This document shows positions 32,349 to 43,452 of a stretch of 64,000 bases of DNA, piece by piece; position 1 is the stretch's first letter, and each line of letters opens with the position of its first letter. Source of the DNA: Adiantum capillus-veneris (taxonomy: Eukaryota; Streptophyta; Polypodiopsida; Polypodiales; Pteridaceae); contig CM043959.1 of assembly GCA_014529385.2 (NCBI GenBank), positions 52,641,753 to 52,705,752 on the forward strand, given 5' to 3'. The translations under genes were made by a program, and so were the position numbers. Under the pieces are notes generated by a model. That model saw only the letters and a list, made by a program, of their open reading frames with translations. It was not told the origin of the DNA and searched no databases.

Positions 32349-33433
32349 AGCTACGCTTCACAGTGGTTTACTTTCCTGGGAAAAATTCGGCAGAGTTTCC
32401 CCTGGAAACTGACCTTTGAACCAATATCAACCTGTCAAATGAACCAAAAAAGCTTCAGATTCTGCATAAATTTCGGCAGAGTCTCTTTTGTAAAATGGCT
32501 CTGGTGTACTCAAAAACAGACCAAAAAACAGCTCAAAAAAACACTGTCTCTCTGACACTATAAGCTGCGGGTAAACCTGTCCTGCACCTGTACTGTCTCT
32601 GACTGTCCTGTCACTGTCCTGTAAGCATAGACTGCGACAATGCCTCAACGGCAGTAAAGCAAAGATGCAATCCCAACTGTCTAACTCACAGTCAATACAT
32701 CCTAGATGCCTATCTAAGGGTGCTCGAGGGATCGCTCCAAGACCTGTATCACCGAAAGGATCTCAACATTCGAGAATCCCCCAGCTCAATAAAACCTCAC
32801 TCGACCCTCAACAAAGGTTGCAGTAAATCTGACAGTACATAGACTTCCCACAAAGTCATACATCCACAAATTTCCCATTGTATGCTGTAACCGCTGCGGC
32901 GGTTGTTTGCTGCGTGACTCACAGCCAGCAAACCCTCAACAGACATACATCATCTCTGACAATACATCCCATGTGGAAGTACCTGCAATGTCAGGATGAA
33001 ATCTGGAATATCAAGCAGCAAACACAAGCTACCTGATGAACTAGTGGATGTCGCCTACAGACTGTGTGTAGATGCGCCCGTGTCGTATGTGACACGCCTC
33101 CAAGAACTGTGAGCCGTCCTTCGATGTGTAGACAGCCACAAATCAACATTATGGGAGTGTCGATATCCTCAGCACGTGCAGTCGTAGGCCGAAAACCCCA
33201 AATTTGCAGAGTCGGATCTGCACCCGTCGAGACCACGTAGTCGAAAATGGCCTGCGCAGACCTTTGGCGAAGCCGAACGGTGGTCGAGATGACCTCAGAA
33301 TGAAATTCTGACAACACCGAGTCTTTCGGGCAATCGCACAGGATTTGGGGCCATGTCTTCGCCTGTAGAATTTCACTCCAATCTGAGCTGGTGACTCTAG
33401 CCTCCTGCAGTGCTGCCCCGAGCCTCGATCTGA
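32349..33433 (-). other. 5' leader of Copia E
   Basis: A 1.08-kb untranslated leader between PBS and gag, long for a Copia element. No credible ORF. GC content looks higher near 33000-33400 than in the neighbours. Confidence 0.6.
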
Positions 33434-33445
33434 GCTCTGATACCA
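33434..33445 (-). other. Primer-binding site of Copia E (initiator tRNA-Met)
   Basis: GCTCTGATACCA on the plus strand, the exact complement of TGGTATCAGAGC, two bases from the LTR. Confidence 0.92.
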
Positions 33446-33447
33446 GT

Positions 33448-33639
33448 TGCAGGAGTACGAGCGGAAGTTCGACGCAAGAGAGAGTGCGAGAAGTAGAGCA
33501 CGACGATATGGTGAACTCGCTCTACTGTAATGTGTAGAGCATAGTGAGTTCTTATTAGGTTTTTACAAAAGAATATGTGTACATACCTGGCGGCCCGCCC
33601 ACTTACCTGGGCGACCACATTGGGCTTTATACCCCAACA
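33448..33639 (-). repeat. 5' LTR of Copia E
   Basis: 192 bp, plus-strand TGCAGGAGTA to ACCCCAACA, about 98% identical to 28088-28279 by eye. Followed by target duplication CCTAT. Confidence 0.95.
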
Positions 33640-34623
33640 CCTATGGCCTCTCCTTTTGAGTTCTTTGGGAGCTGCACCATCACTTCCTTCAGAAGAGGAG
33701 GAGGATGATGAAGATGGAGAAGAGGGTAACCTCTTTCTTGCCTTTTTCTTCTCATACTTCCTTTCTTCCTTCTTTGAATTATGGTGAGAAGGACTTTGCG
33801 ATGGTCTTCTCCGTTTAGGGGGTGTTGGAGAGCGTTTTGCACGCCGTCTTTGTGGTGCCATCTCCGCCGAGGTGGCGGGAGATTCATTTCTTTCTCATTC
33901 TTTTGGTGGGGGCTCTATCATTGAGATTTGGGCTCTCCTTTGTGAGGGAGTTGCCCCATCAACTTGTAAGCTTTTGAGCCCTTCGTATGGGTCCTCCTAT
34001 TCTCTCACCATAGAGAGCCCTCTTTTCGAAATCTCATTAGGAGCTTTCATAGGCACTCGCTCTTCTAGGTGAGGAGATTTTGGAGAATCCCATGGATGCG
34101 TAATTGCTATTGCACTTCACCTTGGAGGGATGGGTTGACAATGGCTTGTTGAAGCCTAGTAACCACATAGTTCACAAGCATAGGGGTATCATTAGTAGCT
34201 TGTCATTAGCAAAATCAAAGCCATCAACATTAATTTCACTCTCTCTACTATTGTCAGCCATTCTAACTAAGTTTTAAGTGTAAATATTTACTTGTACTTT
34301 GGCACTTCCAGCCCTAGTTGCTACTCCTCTTTACTTTCAAAGATAAGCATCTATACCCGTGGCTCGAAATATCATTAATTGCAAGGAATAGAAGAGAGGG
34401 TTTATCATAGCCCAGTCAGCACCGGTTCTTGTCAAGCTTCTAGTAGCTCAATAATGGTTAAGCCATAGGCAAGCCCCTTGGGACTCCATTATTAAGACCA
34501 TAGCTCTCGACAGTGATACCGTGTTAACTACACGGAGCAGGCACACCTCAAGGATAATAAATCCCTATTCTACTTACCCTCATGCAATTAATAATACCAA
34601 TCGTTTGTAGAAATCTTGAGGAC
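33640..34623 (-). pseudogene. Gypsy D gag N-terminal part and leader (right of Copia E)
   Basis: The frame 33861-33640 reads MAPQRRRAKRSP, then a Lys/Arg- and Ser-rich stretch ending SSSSSEGSDG. It parallels F at 59770-59580 (MAPRRWRAKRCP). Further right, 33870-34266 parallels the F gag start with several frame changes. The leader 34267-34623 parallels 60163-60530 nearly base by base. Similarity ends at CTTGAGGAC (34623), about 40 bp short of where F has its PBS. Confidence 0.75.
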
Positions 34624-37600
34624 TAGATGCAGGTGACAATCATTCGGGCTATCTTTACTAACATATGGTAGGCCAAATCGGGGACATCTCGCAGCAAAGT
34701 AACTGTTGAGTTTAGTGTGCTGACCATGTAAGCCACTGTAGGGGGTTGTTGCGCTGTCAGAACCGGGTAATTTAGCTTGTGCTGCCTCGACCCCTTCCAT
34801 GTGGTGAAATCTTTCCAAGTGCGTCTTCGAGGGACAGGGCAGAATGTAGGATCTATTTGTATATGTTGAGGAGCGTTGTGGTAATTTGTTAGATCCTGTG
34901 GCCTTTTGTCCAACCACTTCTGCCTCCACTTGGGGTGGTCATCGACAAGCACCTGAGCTTCTTCCACTGTGAGTGCAATGCCCTCGTAACCCCCTTCTTT
35001 GTTTCGTGGCAAGGCAGGCCGCATCTTTTCTTTCCACAAATTCTCTTCATGGCATAGCAGAGAAAAGGGGGGTATTCGTGGCCAAATCCTTCCACCTGCT
35101 CTTCTGGTTGTAAATATGCCAGGGCTGCTGACTCCAGTATCTTCTTTTCATAGAGAATATACTCCTTGGATGGCCCCTCTGGCATGTCCTGAATGATTTC
35201 ACTGAGTTCATCTCTTATGTCCAGATCGGGCCCTTCAAATTCCTGCTCCTGTTGCCCTTGTTGTGATGTTCTAGGCAAATCTAGCGCATGTTGTCTAGGC
35301 AGCAGTTGCGGTTGAGTCTGGGCTTTGTCTGCTTTGATCTGCTGTTGGATAAGCAGATCTTCTTTTTCCTTTAGCAAAGTATCACCGATCTATCTCTGAA
35401 TCTGTAGTTTAGCGCTTGCTTGAGCGAGTTGCTGCTCCACTTCTTTTAACTTTAGCTCGTTTTTCGCTGTCTGGGTTACCATTCCTGATACGATCAGCTG
35501 TCTTTGAAGCCTTTCTTGATCTAGCTCTGCTTTTAGCACTGCTATAGTGTTTACTGATGTGGCATTATGAGATGTGGAGACCAATGCCCCAACAGGTTCC
35601 TGATTAGCCATCAAAGTCGTCAGAGTGCCCTTGACAGTGTTGTAGGAGCTGCTAAGCCTTTGGAATCTTGCACTCTCGTAGGCAAGCTGCTCTGTCACTT
35701 TCTGGACTCTTGCCATCAGCTCTTGGCACTCCTTCTCTTTGACAGTCAGGTCTGTCCTGACGTCTACCAAATCTTTGATCAGAGACTGAGCCTGCTGTCG
35801 CTCAAGGTCTCTTTCCTCCATTGTGCGTTCTAGTTGCGTTCTGAGGCTGTCTAAATCTTCTTGCCCTGATTCTTGCTTTTGTCGGGCTTCCTGTACCTGC
35901 CTTTCTTTCTCACTCAGCACCACATGCTGACACTGGAATTGCCGTTCTAAATCTCGCAAAATTTGCCTATAATCAAATCCAGCCACCGCTTGGCATGCTT
36001 CTTGGTATCCGATGGATTCTGTAGGTGGTAAAACTTCCTTTTGCGAGGTTGAAGGGGGAGGAGTTGGCTGTTTTTTGTTCGATGGAGAAGGGGGAGGAGG
36101 TGGAGATTTTGGTGAGGGCGGAGGTGATTTTCTAGGCGAGGGAGGAGGTGATTTGGGCGAGGGAGGAGGCGGACTCGATTTTTCTCGCACATGTCTTCTC
36201 TTGGAAGTCCCTTCACCTTGTTGTGAAGCAGATGATTCCGCTTTCCTTTTCTTTAAAATCGTGATTATTTTTTGGCGGGTGAGATCCTCCGCGCGTCGCG
36301 CTTCCAGATTCCTATCTCTCTGGATCTTCTTAAGCTGTTCCGCCTGATTTTGCTCATCAGCCGCGTCTTTTTCCTTCGTTTGTTCAGTGGACTGCGAAGA
36401 TATGTCTACTTCCGCAGCCTTTTGTTTTTCTTCCAACCTTCGCTTCTCAGCCCGTAGGCGAGTTGCATTTTCTATCCTTTCTTGCCTTTCCCTTTCAAGT
36501 CTTCTTTTTTGTGCCTGTTGCATTTCAACCGCTCGAGCCTGTCTGTCAGCCCGCAATTTGGTTCGTCTTTCTTCGACTCTTTTCTGGGCTTCTGCACTAT
36601 AGCACTTCTCCCACCTCTTTTTCTCTCGAGCGGCTTTGTTGAATATTCCTCTTCACTTTCCTCAAACTTTGAAGGCACTTCGTCTTTAGAATCTTGAGAC
36701 TTCCCTTCATCATCTGTCTCCGTTTTCTCTTCATCACTCAAACTTTTGTTGGTGGCCTTTGATGAGCGCAATGATGTCGCGCCAGGGTCGTCCTTACTGA
36801 GTGTGCAACCAGCTTAGCTTTCTGGATCAAGGCCGTTTGTGAGCTGGCAGCTGACAAATCTTCGATCATTCCCAAAGCCTGGTATGCTATTCTGGTTAGC
36901 ATCGGCCTTGGACTCATGTAGATTTTGTTTTTTGCCGAGCTTTTCAAATTTTCTTCAATCAGATTGTCCAGAATGTAGGAACCGTAGTCGTAGCGAATGG
37001 ATCTATTTTCTGTTGTCGCTAGAGCCATGACTACGGCAATGTGCAGGATTGGCTCTGTGTAGCGAGGAGGCTTTTGAACTCTGAAATGCTGAGATATCAA
37101 TCTCATTGGCAATTCCAGCTCTCCGTAAATCATGTCACTGTATTTGTATTTGTTCCCCTTCGCTTTGACGAATGCCTTCTCATTGTCCAGTGACTTTGTC
37201 TTTGCTAAAAAATCGTGTTGCCCTGGGAGGAAATGCAAGGCTTCGTTGATGATTTCCTTTGTGATCTTTACTTTAACCTTTGACCCATCTTTGTCTGTGA
37301 GCATTGCCTGCCCATCATATTGTATCGAGCTCATGAGCTCGTGGGCCCTCATGTAATCTTTTTCCCATGGCTGTAATCTGAAAAATTGTTCCAAGTGTAC
37401 CGCTCGCACAGCCTCTATTACTTCCGGCCTTTGGTGGAGATTCCATATCTCTCGTGGCATGATAGTTGTCTTTACCAAGTCACCATCCGCATCCTTAAAC
37501 TTTGAGATGAAGATGTGGACAGGGATTTGAGCCAGTATCTCATTCGAGATGTGAGCCTTCTCATTTGTGGCAAGCTCCTCCACTTCATATGGTGCTGCTG

Positions 37601-37631
37601 TCCACTGCATGTCTTTCTTTGGGCGAGGCAT
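34623..37631 (-). pseudogene. Extra ORF of element H, copy 1 (coiled-coil, proline-rich; frameshifted)
   Basis: ATG 37631 opens 297 aa of a compact domain (EQFFRLQPWEKDYMRAHELM, then KITKEIINEALHFLPGQHDF, then RYTEPILHIAVVMALATTEN). It resembles in layout the putative plant transposon/mobile domain of extra ORFs in plant Gypsy elements; I could not test that. After a frameshift near 36785 comes an acidic Glu/Asp/Lys-rich stretch. After another near 36605 comes a 388-aa frame: a long charged coiled coil, a PPPSPKSPPP-type proline block, then a second coiled coil. A TAG at 35390 is followed in the same frame by a Gln-rich part. A last shift near 35035 leads to the end at 34623. The proposed order after pol fits the aORF position known in some Gypsy lineages. 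Confidence 0.6.
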
Positions 37632-37633
37632 TC

Positions 37634-39901
37634 TGTGTCAGGAGAATCACAAGCTGTCAGGATTTTCCCTTCGTAATCAATCGCATTTAGACTTTTAGTA
37701 AAAAACAGTTCAAAAGTTAAAACTGATCATAACTTGAACAAATTTCATCCATTCTTGTCCATATTTCACCAGTGGGACTAGGAAGACTAGAGCTATGACT
37801 GATAAAAATCTAAGCCAGTTCTGAGTCCGAGGTACACCGATCGCGATCGTAGTACAGAGGCCAAATTTGGATTTGATCATATGAGTGGGTTGCTGATAGT
37901 TGGAGGGTCATTTTGGTCCACTCTGTGTGTCTTTTGAACCACTTTTGAGTTTCCAGGTCCCATTTTTGGGTTACAAGGGAGTTTTGGACTAGACTCTGAT
38001 TTTTTATGAGTTTTTGATGTCCAATTGGCTTGAAACTTGGATGGTGAGTTGAACAAGATGTGTACAAGGGATCTGATAGGTTTTGGTCAAGTTCTGAAGC
38101 TGAGGTACACCGATCGTGATCGGTGTTCTGGGCATGTTTTTGGTGAAAACTAGATGGTCATGAACTCCTATGCTTGCCTAGCCCACTGATGATTTATTTT
38201 CAAGTTAGGACTTAAAATGAACAATTTAGAGCATTTTTTCACTATTTGACCATATTTTATTAAGTCTAACCATATTTGGTTTTCCTGATGAATTTTGGTT
38301 GGATCCTGGAGTTAGTTGAAGTTAGTTTTAGAGCTCCCACTACTCCCATGATGTTCTGCTACCATCAGCCTACTCCATTGTCTGATTTTGACCTTATCAG
38401 GCACTTTATACCCTGTCTTAGGAGGTTTTCCAGATTTGGGCATTTTTCAAGAATTTCTTGGATATCCATGTGATGTTTGAGCCTCCTTAAATGACCTTTT
38501 GGTTTTGGCATTGGCTTGGCTCCAATTCTAGCTTTGTGTGATCATTCGAGATTGAAATTACCATATCTGTACTTGTAGGAGATTTTTCCTTTTTGGTCCC
38601 AATTCCCTACTGAAATTTGACCCAATCAGATTTTTCCTTGTAGGGAATGGACCCAATTTGTCAAATTTTTCCTTTTTGGTTGTGTTTGACAAATTGGGTC
38701 CATTCCCTGAGCAAAAATTGTGCATTTTCCTTGAAATTTCAAGAGAGTGTACTTTTAACTGAGTTCCAAGCCTGTGCCAAACCAAAAGTTGCAAAACCTG
38801 CATCTGGGGGCACCGATCGCGATCGTACCATGGAGGCCAAAATTGGTTTTGACACCAGCAGGTTGTAGGCGAGGCTGAGGGGAGGTGTTTTGCAAGATCT
38901 GTCCCAGTTTTTGTCAGGGAGGTACACCGATCGCGATCGGTGTACCACCACCAAATTTGGTTTTGACCACATGGCTTTGTTTCTGACCTTGTGGGGAGCA
39001 CATTGATGTGTTCTGTGGCTGAAAAAAGTTTTGTGTGGATGCCTCTAAGGGCCCTCAACCTCTTTGACCCGATTCGACTTTGATTCGATCCCTTCGCCCG
39101 TTTGTGCAATGATTCGCGCTTGCATGCATAATAGACTTGATCTTTACTTGATAGGGAACATACCTGTGAGATCCGGTGTGAAATACTGGCTCCGACTGTC
39201 CGTACGGGGCAGAAATGTGGCAGCTTGCTCTAGGTCAAAAAAGCTCTCTCCTTCTCTCTCAAAAGGTGAAAATGAACAATGAGCTAGAATTTGGCCTACC
39301 TGACCTATATCTTCCCGAGATTTTCATAACACAGGGTTGATTTTTCTCACCATTGATCCTGATTTAATCTGCATACCACTTGTGGGTCGAACCGTTTATC
39401 ATTCCGGCGTCGTATGACCGTTTGATGCGATTTTGGCAAAATGTAGTCATGATCATCGAGGCCGAAATTTGACATCTTCAGATTAGCTTCATATCTTCCA
39501 TGCTTGATAACCTTATCATGATACTTCGGCGTTTGCTTCCAGAACTTGATTCCGACACTCGTGAGCGAGATTTTTTTGTTAAATTTTTGATGTTTTATTA
39601 ACGAAAATCAAACACAATAAAATGAAAATACTTATTAATTGGCAAACATTAGCCAAAATTATTATACTCACCCCTAAGCATATATTTTCTCTAGAAGCAT
39701 CCCAATGCTCCGGACTTGTCATTACAGCTCATTACTATGCTAGTCGGATGATACAAAAAAAACTGCTAAAAATGCCAATTTTTGATCGAGTTTGTTCAAA
39801 ACTGAACTCTAAATAATGAAAAAACACACACATTATGTACATCTATACACATTGGACCCCTTAATGGCCCTAACTGTTGCTAGATTCAGATTCATCAATT
39901 A
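37634..39901 (-). other. Palindromic non-coding spacer of H, copy 1
   Basis: About 2.27 kb upstream of the extra ORF. GATCGCGATC-type palindromes lie at 37832-37855, 38104-38127, 38811-38829 and 38921-38946, the last a perfect 26-bp palindrome. A shorter inverted repeat around GACAAATTGGGTCC is at about 38646-38705. On the element strand there is a CACAG|GTATGTTCC donor-like site at about 39160 and a CTCCTGACACAG acceptor-like site ending at about 37633, just before the ATG. The part nearest 39901 may be LTR; no PBS was found. Confidence 0.6.
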
Positions 39902-39918
39902 CTCCCCCCTTCCCTTTC
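39902..39918 (-). other. Polypurine tract after pol of H copy 1
   Basis: CTCCCCCCTTCCCTTTC on the plus strand, about 80 bp past the coding tail (39997). It shares the GGAAGGGGGG core with both PPTs of element B. It could be the 3' PPT or, by analogy with B, an internal tract. Confidence 0.6.
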
Positions 39919-39996
39919 TGAGTCGTCCCGGACGAAGGGTGGTGGATGTGCATGGGGTTTGAACTTTGTGTCTATGCATGGCCGTGTAATGTGGCC

Positions 39997-40910
39997 CTAT
40001 TCTGATAGGGCTGATACAATGCATTGGGTAACGACATGTTGTGCAAGATGTGGGAACTGAACATAGTTTTCAGTGGCTTTTGATGGCGAGGGTAGCTGTT
40101 TATGGAACATGAGAGCTTGCAGTTGATTTGCTCTTTCCTTGATTGTGGGTGTTTTGCTAGCAACCCATTTATATGTGGTTTGTTGCTTTACAGATTCTGC
40201 TTTAGTTTTCACCGGTTTCTAGTGCCATTTGGAAGATTCAGGCTTCTTGTTTTGAGTTTTGGTTTTCCTTTCGAGATCTGGCATCGAAACTCTAGTGTTA
40301 TCTTTTTCTGGTTGCCATTTCCACTTTGAAGTAACTTCTGAAGGTTTTGGAGATGATGTTGTTTCCGTCTGGAGTTTGTCCTTAGGTAGCCATATCTTGC
40401 TCGGTTTGTTGGTCAGCAATGATTTCTTTATCCATACCTTCTGAATAACCTTTGGGGGTGTTTTTGGCTGAATAGCCGGTTGCTTATTGTCGATGGGGAT
40501 ACTTGGCCACGAGTGATCTGTTTTGGCGAATGGAGTCATGTACACGTTAGAGACGTATGTGTACCTTAACGCATGTTCTGACCATTCAGTGACTGCATTG
40601 TACGTTCTCATCCATGGAACTCCCAAGCATATTGATTCTCTGATTTCTCCATCTTTCATGACGAAAAATTGATGAGGACAACTATTTCCATCAAGATTGA
40701 TTGGTAAGTTTACTATCCCAAATGTTGGCATTGTGGCACCGTTTGCTGCTTGTAGATCACGTGTGGATTGCACGAGGGGTTCATATGTAAGCATCCTGTA
40801 AGTGGAGAAGTTGACCGCATTAACTATTTCTCATGTGTCAATTAATGCTCGCTGATACCTGCTATGCGGGAGTCTGACATTGATGCGAACATCGATTCCT
40901 GTTTCCCATT
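39997..40910 (-). pseudogene. Second retropepsin-like domain and W-x-P-K tail of H pol, copy 1
   Basis: Continues the integrase frame. From about 40910 it reads IDVRINVRLPHSRYQ, then ALIDT followed directly by TGA (40831-40833) where an active-site Gly would be expected. It continues NAVNFSTYRML, GIVNLPINLDG and CLGVPWMRTYNAVTEW, which is the order of a complete retropepsin fold. The tail has KVWIKKSLL, KIWLPKDKL, KWKWQPEK and, after a TAG at 40219, TYKWVASK. This lies after the integrase, whereas the usual protease is before RT (53422-52925). Role unknown; possibly a captured or duplicated protease. Confidence 0.6.
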
Positions 40911-43452
40911 GCTCATCAGTTTGAATCATAGATAAAGGAATTTGAGCCGTGTCCGTTGGTGGAGGAAGTCTTTGTTGTTGTAAGGTTTGTTTTCTTTTTA
41001 AAATCCTGACTTTGGTCTCCTCTTGCGCTTGAGCTTTTGTTTCTTTTGCTTTGTTCTTGTGCTCCTTCGCAGCATGTATTTTGGCAAGCATCTCTGTGGT
41101 TAGTGGTAAGTTGTATTTCTTTAGTCTGCAACCACTAATCCAGTTAGGCGTTTCCTCTCCCTCTAATGTCGCAAGTTTGATGGCACCGCTAGATGATATG
41201 TCATGAATCACATAGGGTCCATTTCCTCGCTTTTTGATTTTCCGGGAATGTTGTTTCAGGGTATACATTAAGACGTAATCCCCAGTAGAAAATTCCTTGC
41301 TGATAACATGTTGATCAAAGAATGATTTCATGTTTTGTTTTTGCTCGTAGATTGATGCAACGGATCTCAATCTAGTTTCATCCAGTTTTTCTAGGACATC
41401 TACCTGATTGGATAATTCATGGCCCGTCCATTCTAATTGTTTAGCAACTCGAAGCGTGGGAATAAGGAATTCAAGTGGCAAAATCGCTTGAATTCCATAA
41501 ACCATGTTGAATGGAGTCGTTCCGATGGAAATTTTGTAAGCTACTCGATATGCCCATAAAGCTGAATGCAGCTTTTGATCCCAGTTAGCTCTCGATTCGC
41601 CGACAATTTTGGTGAGAATTGTCACCAAAATTTTATTCGTACTTTCTGCTTGGCCGTTCGCTTGTGGGTGATAGGGGGCGGAATTCCTGTTAACTACCAT
41701 AAATTCGCCCAATAGGAATTCGATCACTTCATTGATGAAGTGAGTGCCTCTATCACTCATGAGCTCAATTGGTAAGCCATATCTGGTGAAAATGTTCTCA
41801 TACAAAGACTGTGCTGTCGTTTTTGCATCATTTCTGGCTGTTGCTTTAGCTTCCACCCATTTTGTTAGATAATCTGTTGCCACAATAATGTATTGAGTGT
41901 GCGTTTTATATCCCGGAGGCGCTATCGATCCTACAAAATCTATTCTTTATTTCGCAAACGCTCTTGCCCCCATCATCAGTCTTAAGGGCATATCATCTCG
42001 CGCTCTCAGAATTTTCATTTTTTGGCACTCATCACATCGTTTCACAAACTCTTTAGCATCCATGAATAGTGTAGGCCACTATATGCCTGCAATAAGAATT
42101 GCTTTGGCCGTTTTGTCAGCTGAGAAATGTCCACCAGCTTGTTCGCTGTGTGCTTGCTCTAAGATAGGAATGTATTCCTCTTCAGTCGCGCACATTCTCA
42201 ATTGATGGTCTTTCCCCCTCTTGTAAAGAGCGTCCTCAATCAGTACATAGTTTTCTGCCTCTTTCATGATCGTTTTGATTCGTGATCTACTCATCCCCTT
42301 AGGCAGTATCCTGGTGGTGAGGTATTCAACAATGTAGTTACTCCATCGGGGTGCTACATACAATCTGAATAGAGTTGCGTACTCTATTGGCCTTTGAAGC
42401 GTGCATTTAACACAAGATTTGACATGCATATGAACACTATGTTGCATTTTTGGCCAATACACACCCATTCTCATCAATCTCTGGTACATCTGTGCATGCC
42501 CATTGTGAATTCCCGTTGTTTCTACATGAGCTTGGTTTAGGTACAATTCTCGTTCACTAGATTCAACACAAAGCCTAAGGATTTGATCCGATCCTTGTTT
42601 GTATAGCCTTCCCGCCAACATTACCAATGATCTGGATGTTGCAATGGTAGAGGGTTGTCTTGTCATATTCAAATACCCGATATTCAGCAAAGGAATTACG
42701 TCCTCGCTCCATCTTGGAACCATTTCTATGTTGAAAAGATATGCATCTGGCAAATCATCATCAACTCCTACAGGGTTTTCTCCATGCATCATTCTAGATA
42801 AATGATCTGCTCTTTGGTGTGTAGTTCCTTTCTTGACCACTACTGTAAAGTCAAACTCAAGCAGTATGATGAACCATCGAACAATCCTCCCCGTACTGCA
42901 AGGTTTGTTTACTAAGTACAACAGTGCTTGGTGATCAATGAAGAATACAAATTTATTGGAAAGTAAGTAGTGTCTAAACTTTTTTACCGCATAGACCATA
43001 CCCAATCCCTCCCTCTCAGTTGTCGTGTAATTCTTCTCTGCATTGTTCAATTGTCTACTGGAGTAACTTATTGAAAAATCCATGTTGTTCTCTCCAGGTT
43101 GTGCAAGTATGCATCCTATTGCATACGCTGATGCATCCACGTGAATGTGAAAGATCTTTTCCCAATCCGGAGCCTTCAAAATTGGAGCGGACATTAATCT
43201 CTTCCTCAACGTTTGAAAAGCTTCCTCGCACTCTTCTGTCCACTCAAATTTAGTTATCAGCGCGTAAAGTGGTTTTGCAATTATAGCGTATGAGTAGATA
43301 AATCTACGATAATATCCACAATGACCCATAAATGCATGTACCTCTTTCACCTTTACTGGTCGTAGTAGATCAACAATGACGCTGATCTTCTCCATGTCTG
43401 TCGAAATCCCATTTTTGGACACTATATGTCCCAATATTTTTCCCTGTCTTAC
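40911..43452 (-). pseudogene. H pol copy 1: RNase H and integrase (RT removed at the duplication junction)
   Basis: Begins inside the RT thumb at the junction with copy 2 (43452). RNase H has IHVDASAYAIG, REGLGMVYAV and FIDHQALLYLV. Two HHCC modules follow: about 42720-42405 (NQAH...SCVKC) and about 42355-42025 (EQAH...RCDEC), both HX6HX30CX2C. The integrase core shows VATDYLTKW, LMSDRGTHFINE and ANGQAESTNK, then GNGPYVIHDI of the GPY region and a Lys-rich linker. Stops: TAG at 42079 (in module 2) and TAA near 41947 that copy 2 lacks. Confidence 0.8.

Larger units (their letters stand above)
28088..33639 (-). mobile_element. Copia retrotransposon E, complete ends, inactive
   Basis: A 5,552-bp minus-strand Copia with 192-bp LTRs, Met-type PBS at 33434-33445, PPT beside the left LTR and target duplication CCTAT (28083-28087 and 33640-33644). 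It interrupts the gag of Gypsy D. The coding order gag, protease, integrase, RT, RNase H is complete and would read as one frame were it not for three TAG stops and one single-base loss. LTRs differ at about four positions, so it is younger than D. Confidence 0.95.
21882..34623 (-). mobile_element. Gypsy element D, chromovirus-like, 5'-truncated and split by Copia E
   Basis: Minus-strand order from right: leader, gag (split by E), zinc knuckle, protease, reverse transcriptase, RNase H, integrase, GPY segment, chromodomain-like end, then the 3' LTR at 21882-23330. About 7.2 kb remains after subtracting E. The 5' LTR and PBS are missing: similarity to the related element F stops at about 34623, where element H sequence begins. 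Many frameshifts and stops mark it as dead. The LTR resembles F's LTR at 60577-62014 in ends, length and microsatellite positions. Confidence 0.85.
34948..43452 (-). repeat. Tandem duplication copy 1 (8,505 bp)
   Basis: Starts at AGCACCTGAG (34948) and ends at CCTGTCTTAC (43452). Copy 2 begins at 43453 with the same AGCACCTGAG, so the two copies abut exactly. Matching ORF ends (for example 35390/43895, 36738/45243 and 39622/48127) all differ by 8505, showing no net indel across the first 4,906 bp. Both outer breakpoints are inside coding sequence. Confidence 0.93.

Noticed and set aside
36012-36347. Glycine-rich ORF on the plus strand (also at 44517-44852)
   Set aside because: Shadow of the proline/serine-rich block of the extra ORF on the minus strand.
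37832-38946. GATCGCGATC palindromes as cyanobacterial HIP1 (GCGATCGC) contamination
   Set aside because: The motif does not contain GCGATCGC, and it sits inside a plant Gypsy element with plant tRNA-type PBS.
39622-39816. 64-aa plus-strand ORF conserved in both copies (48127-48321)
   Set aside because: Conservation follows from the 99% identical duplication; composition is that of AT-rich non-coding DNA.
37640-39901. The entire spacer as the 3' LTR of element H
   Set aside because: It shows no similarity to the 5' LTR at 58655 onward and no PBS on its gag-proximal side; only the part nearest the PPT could still be LTR.
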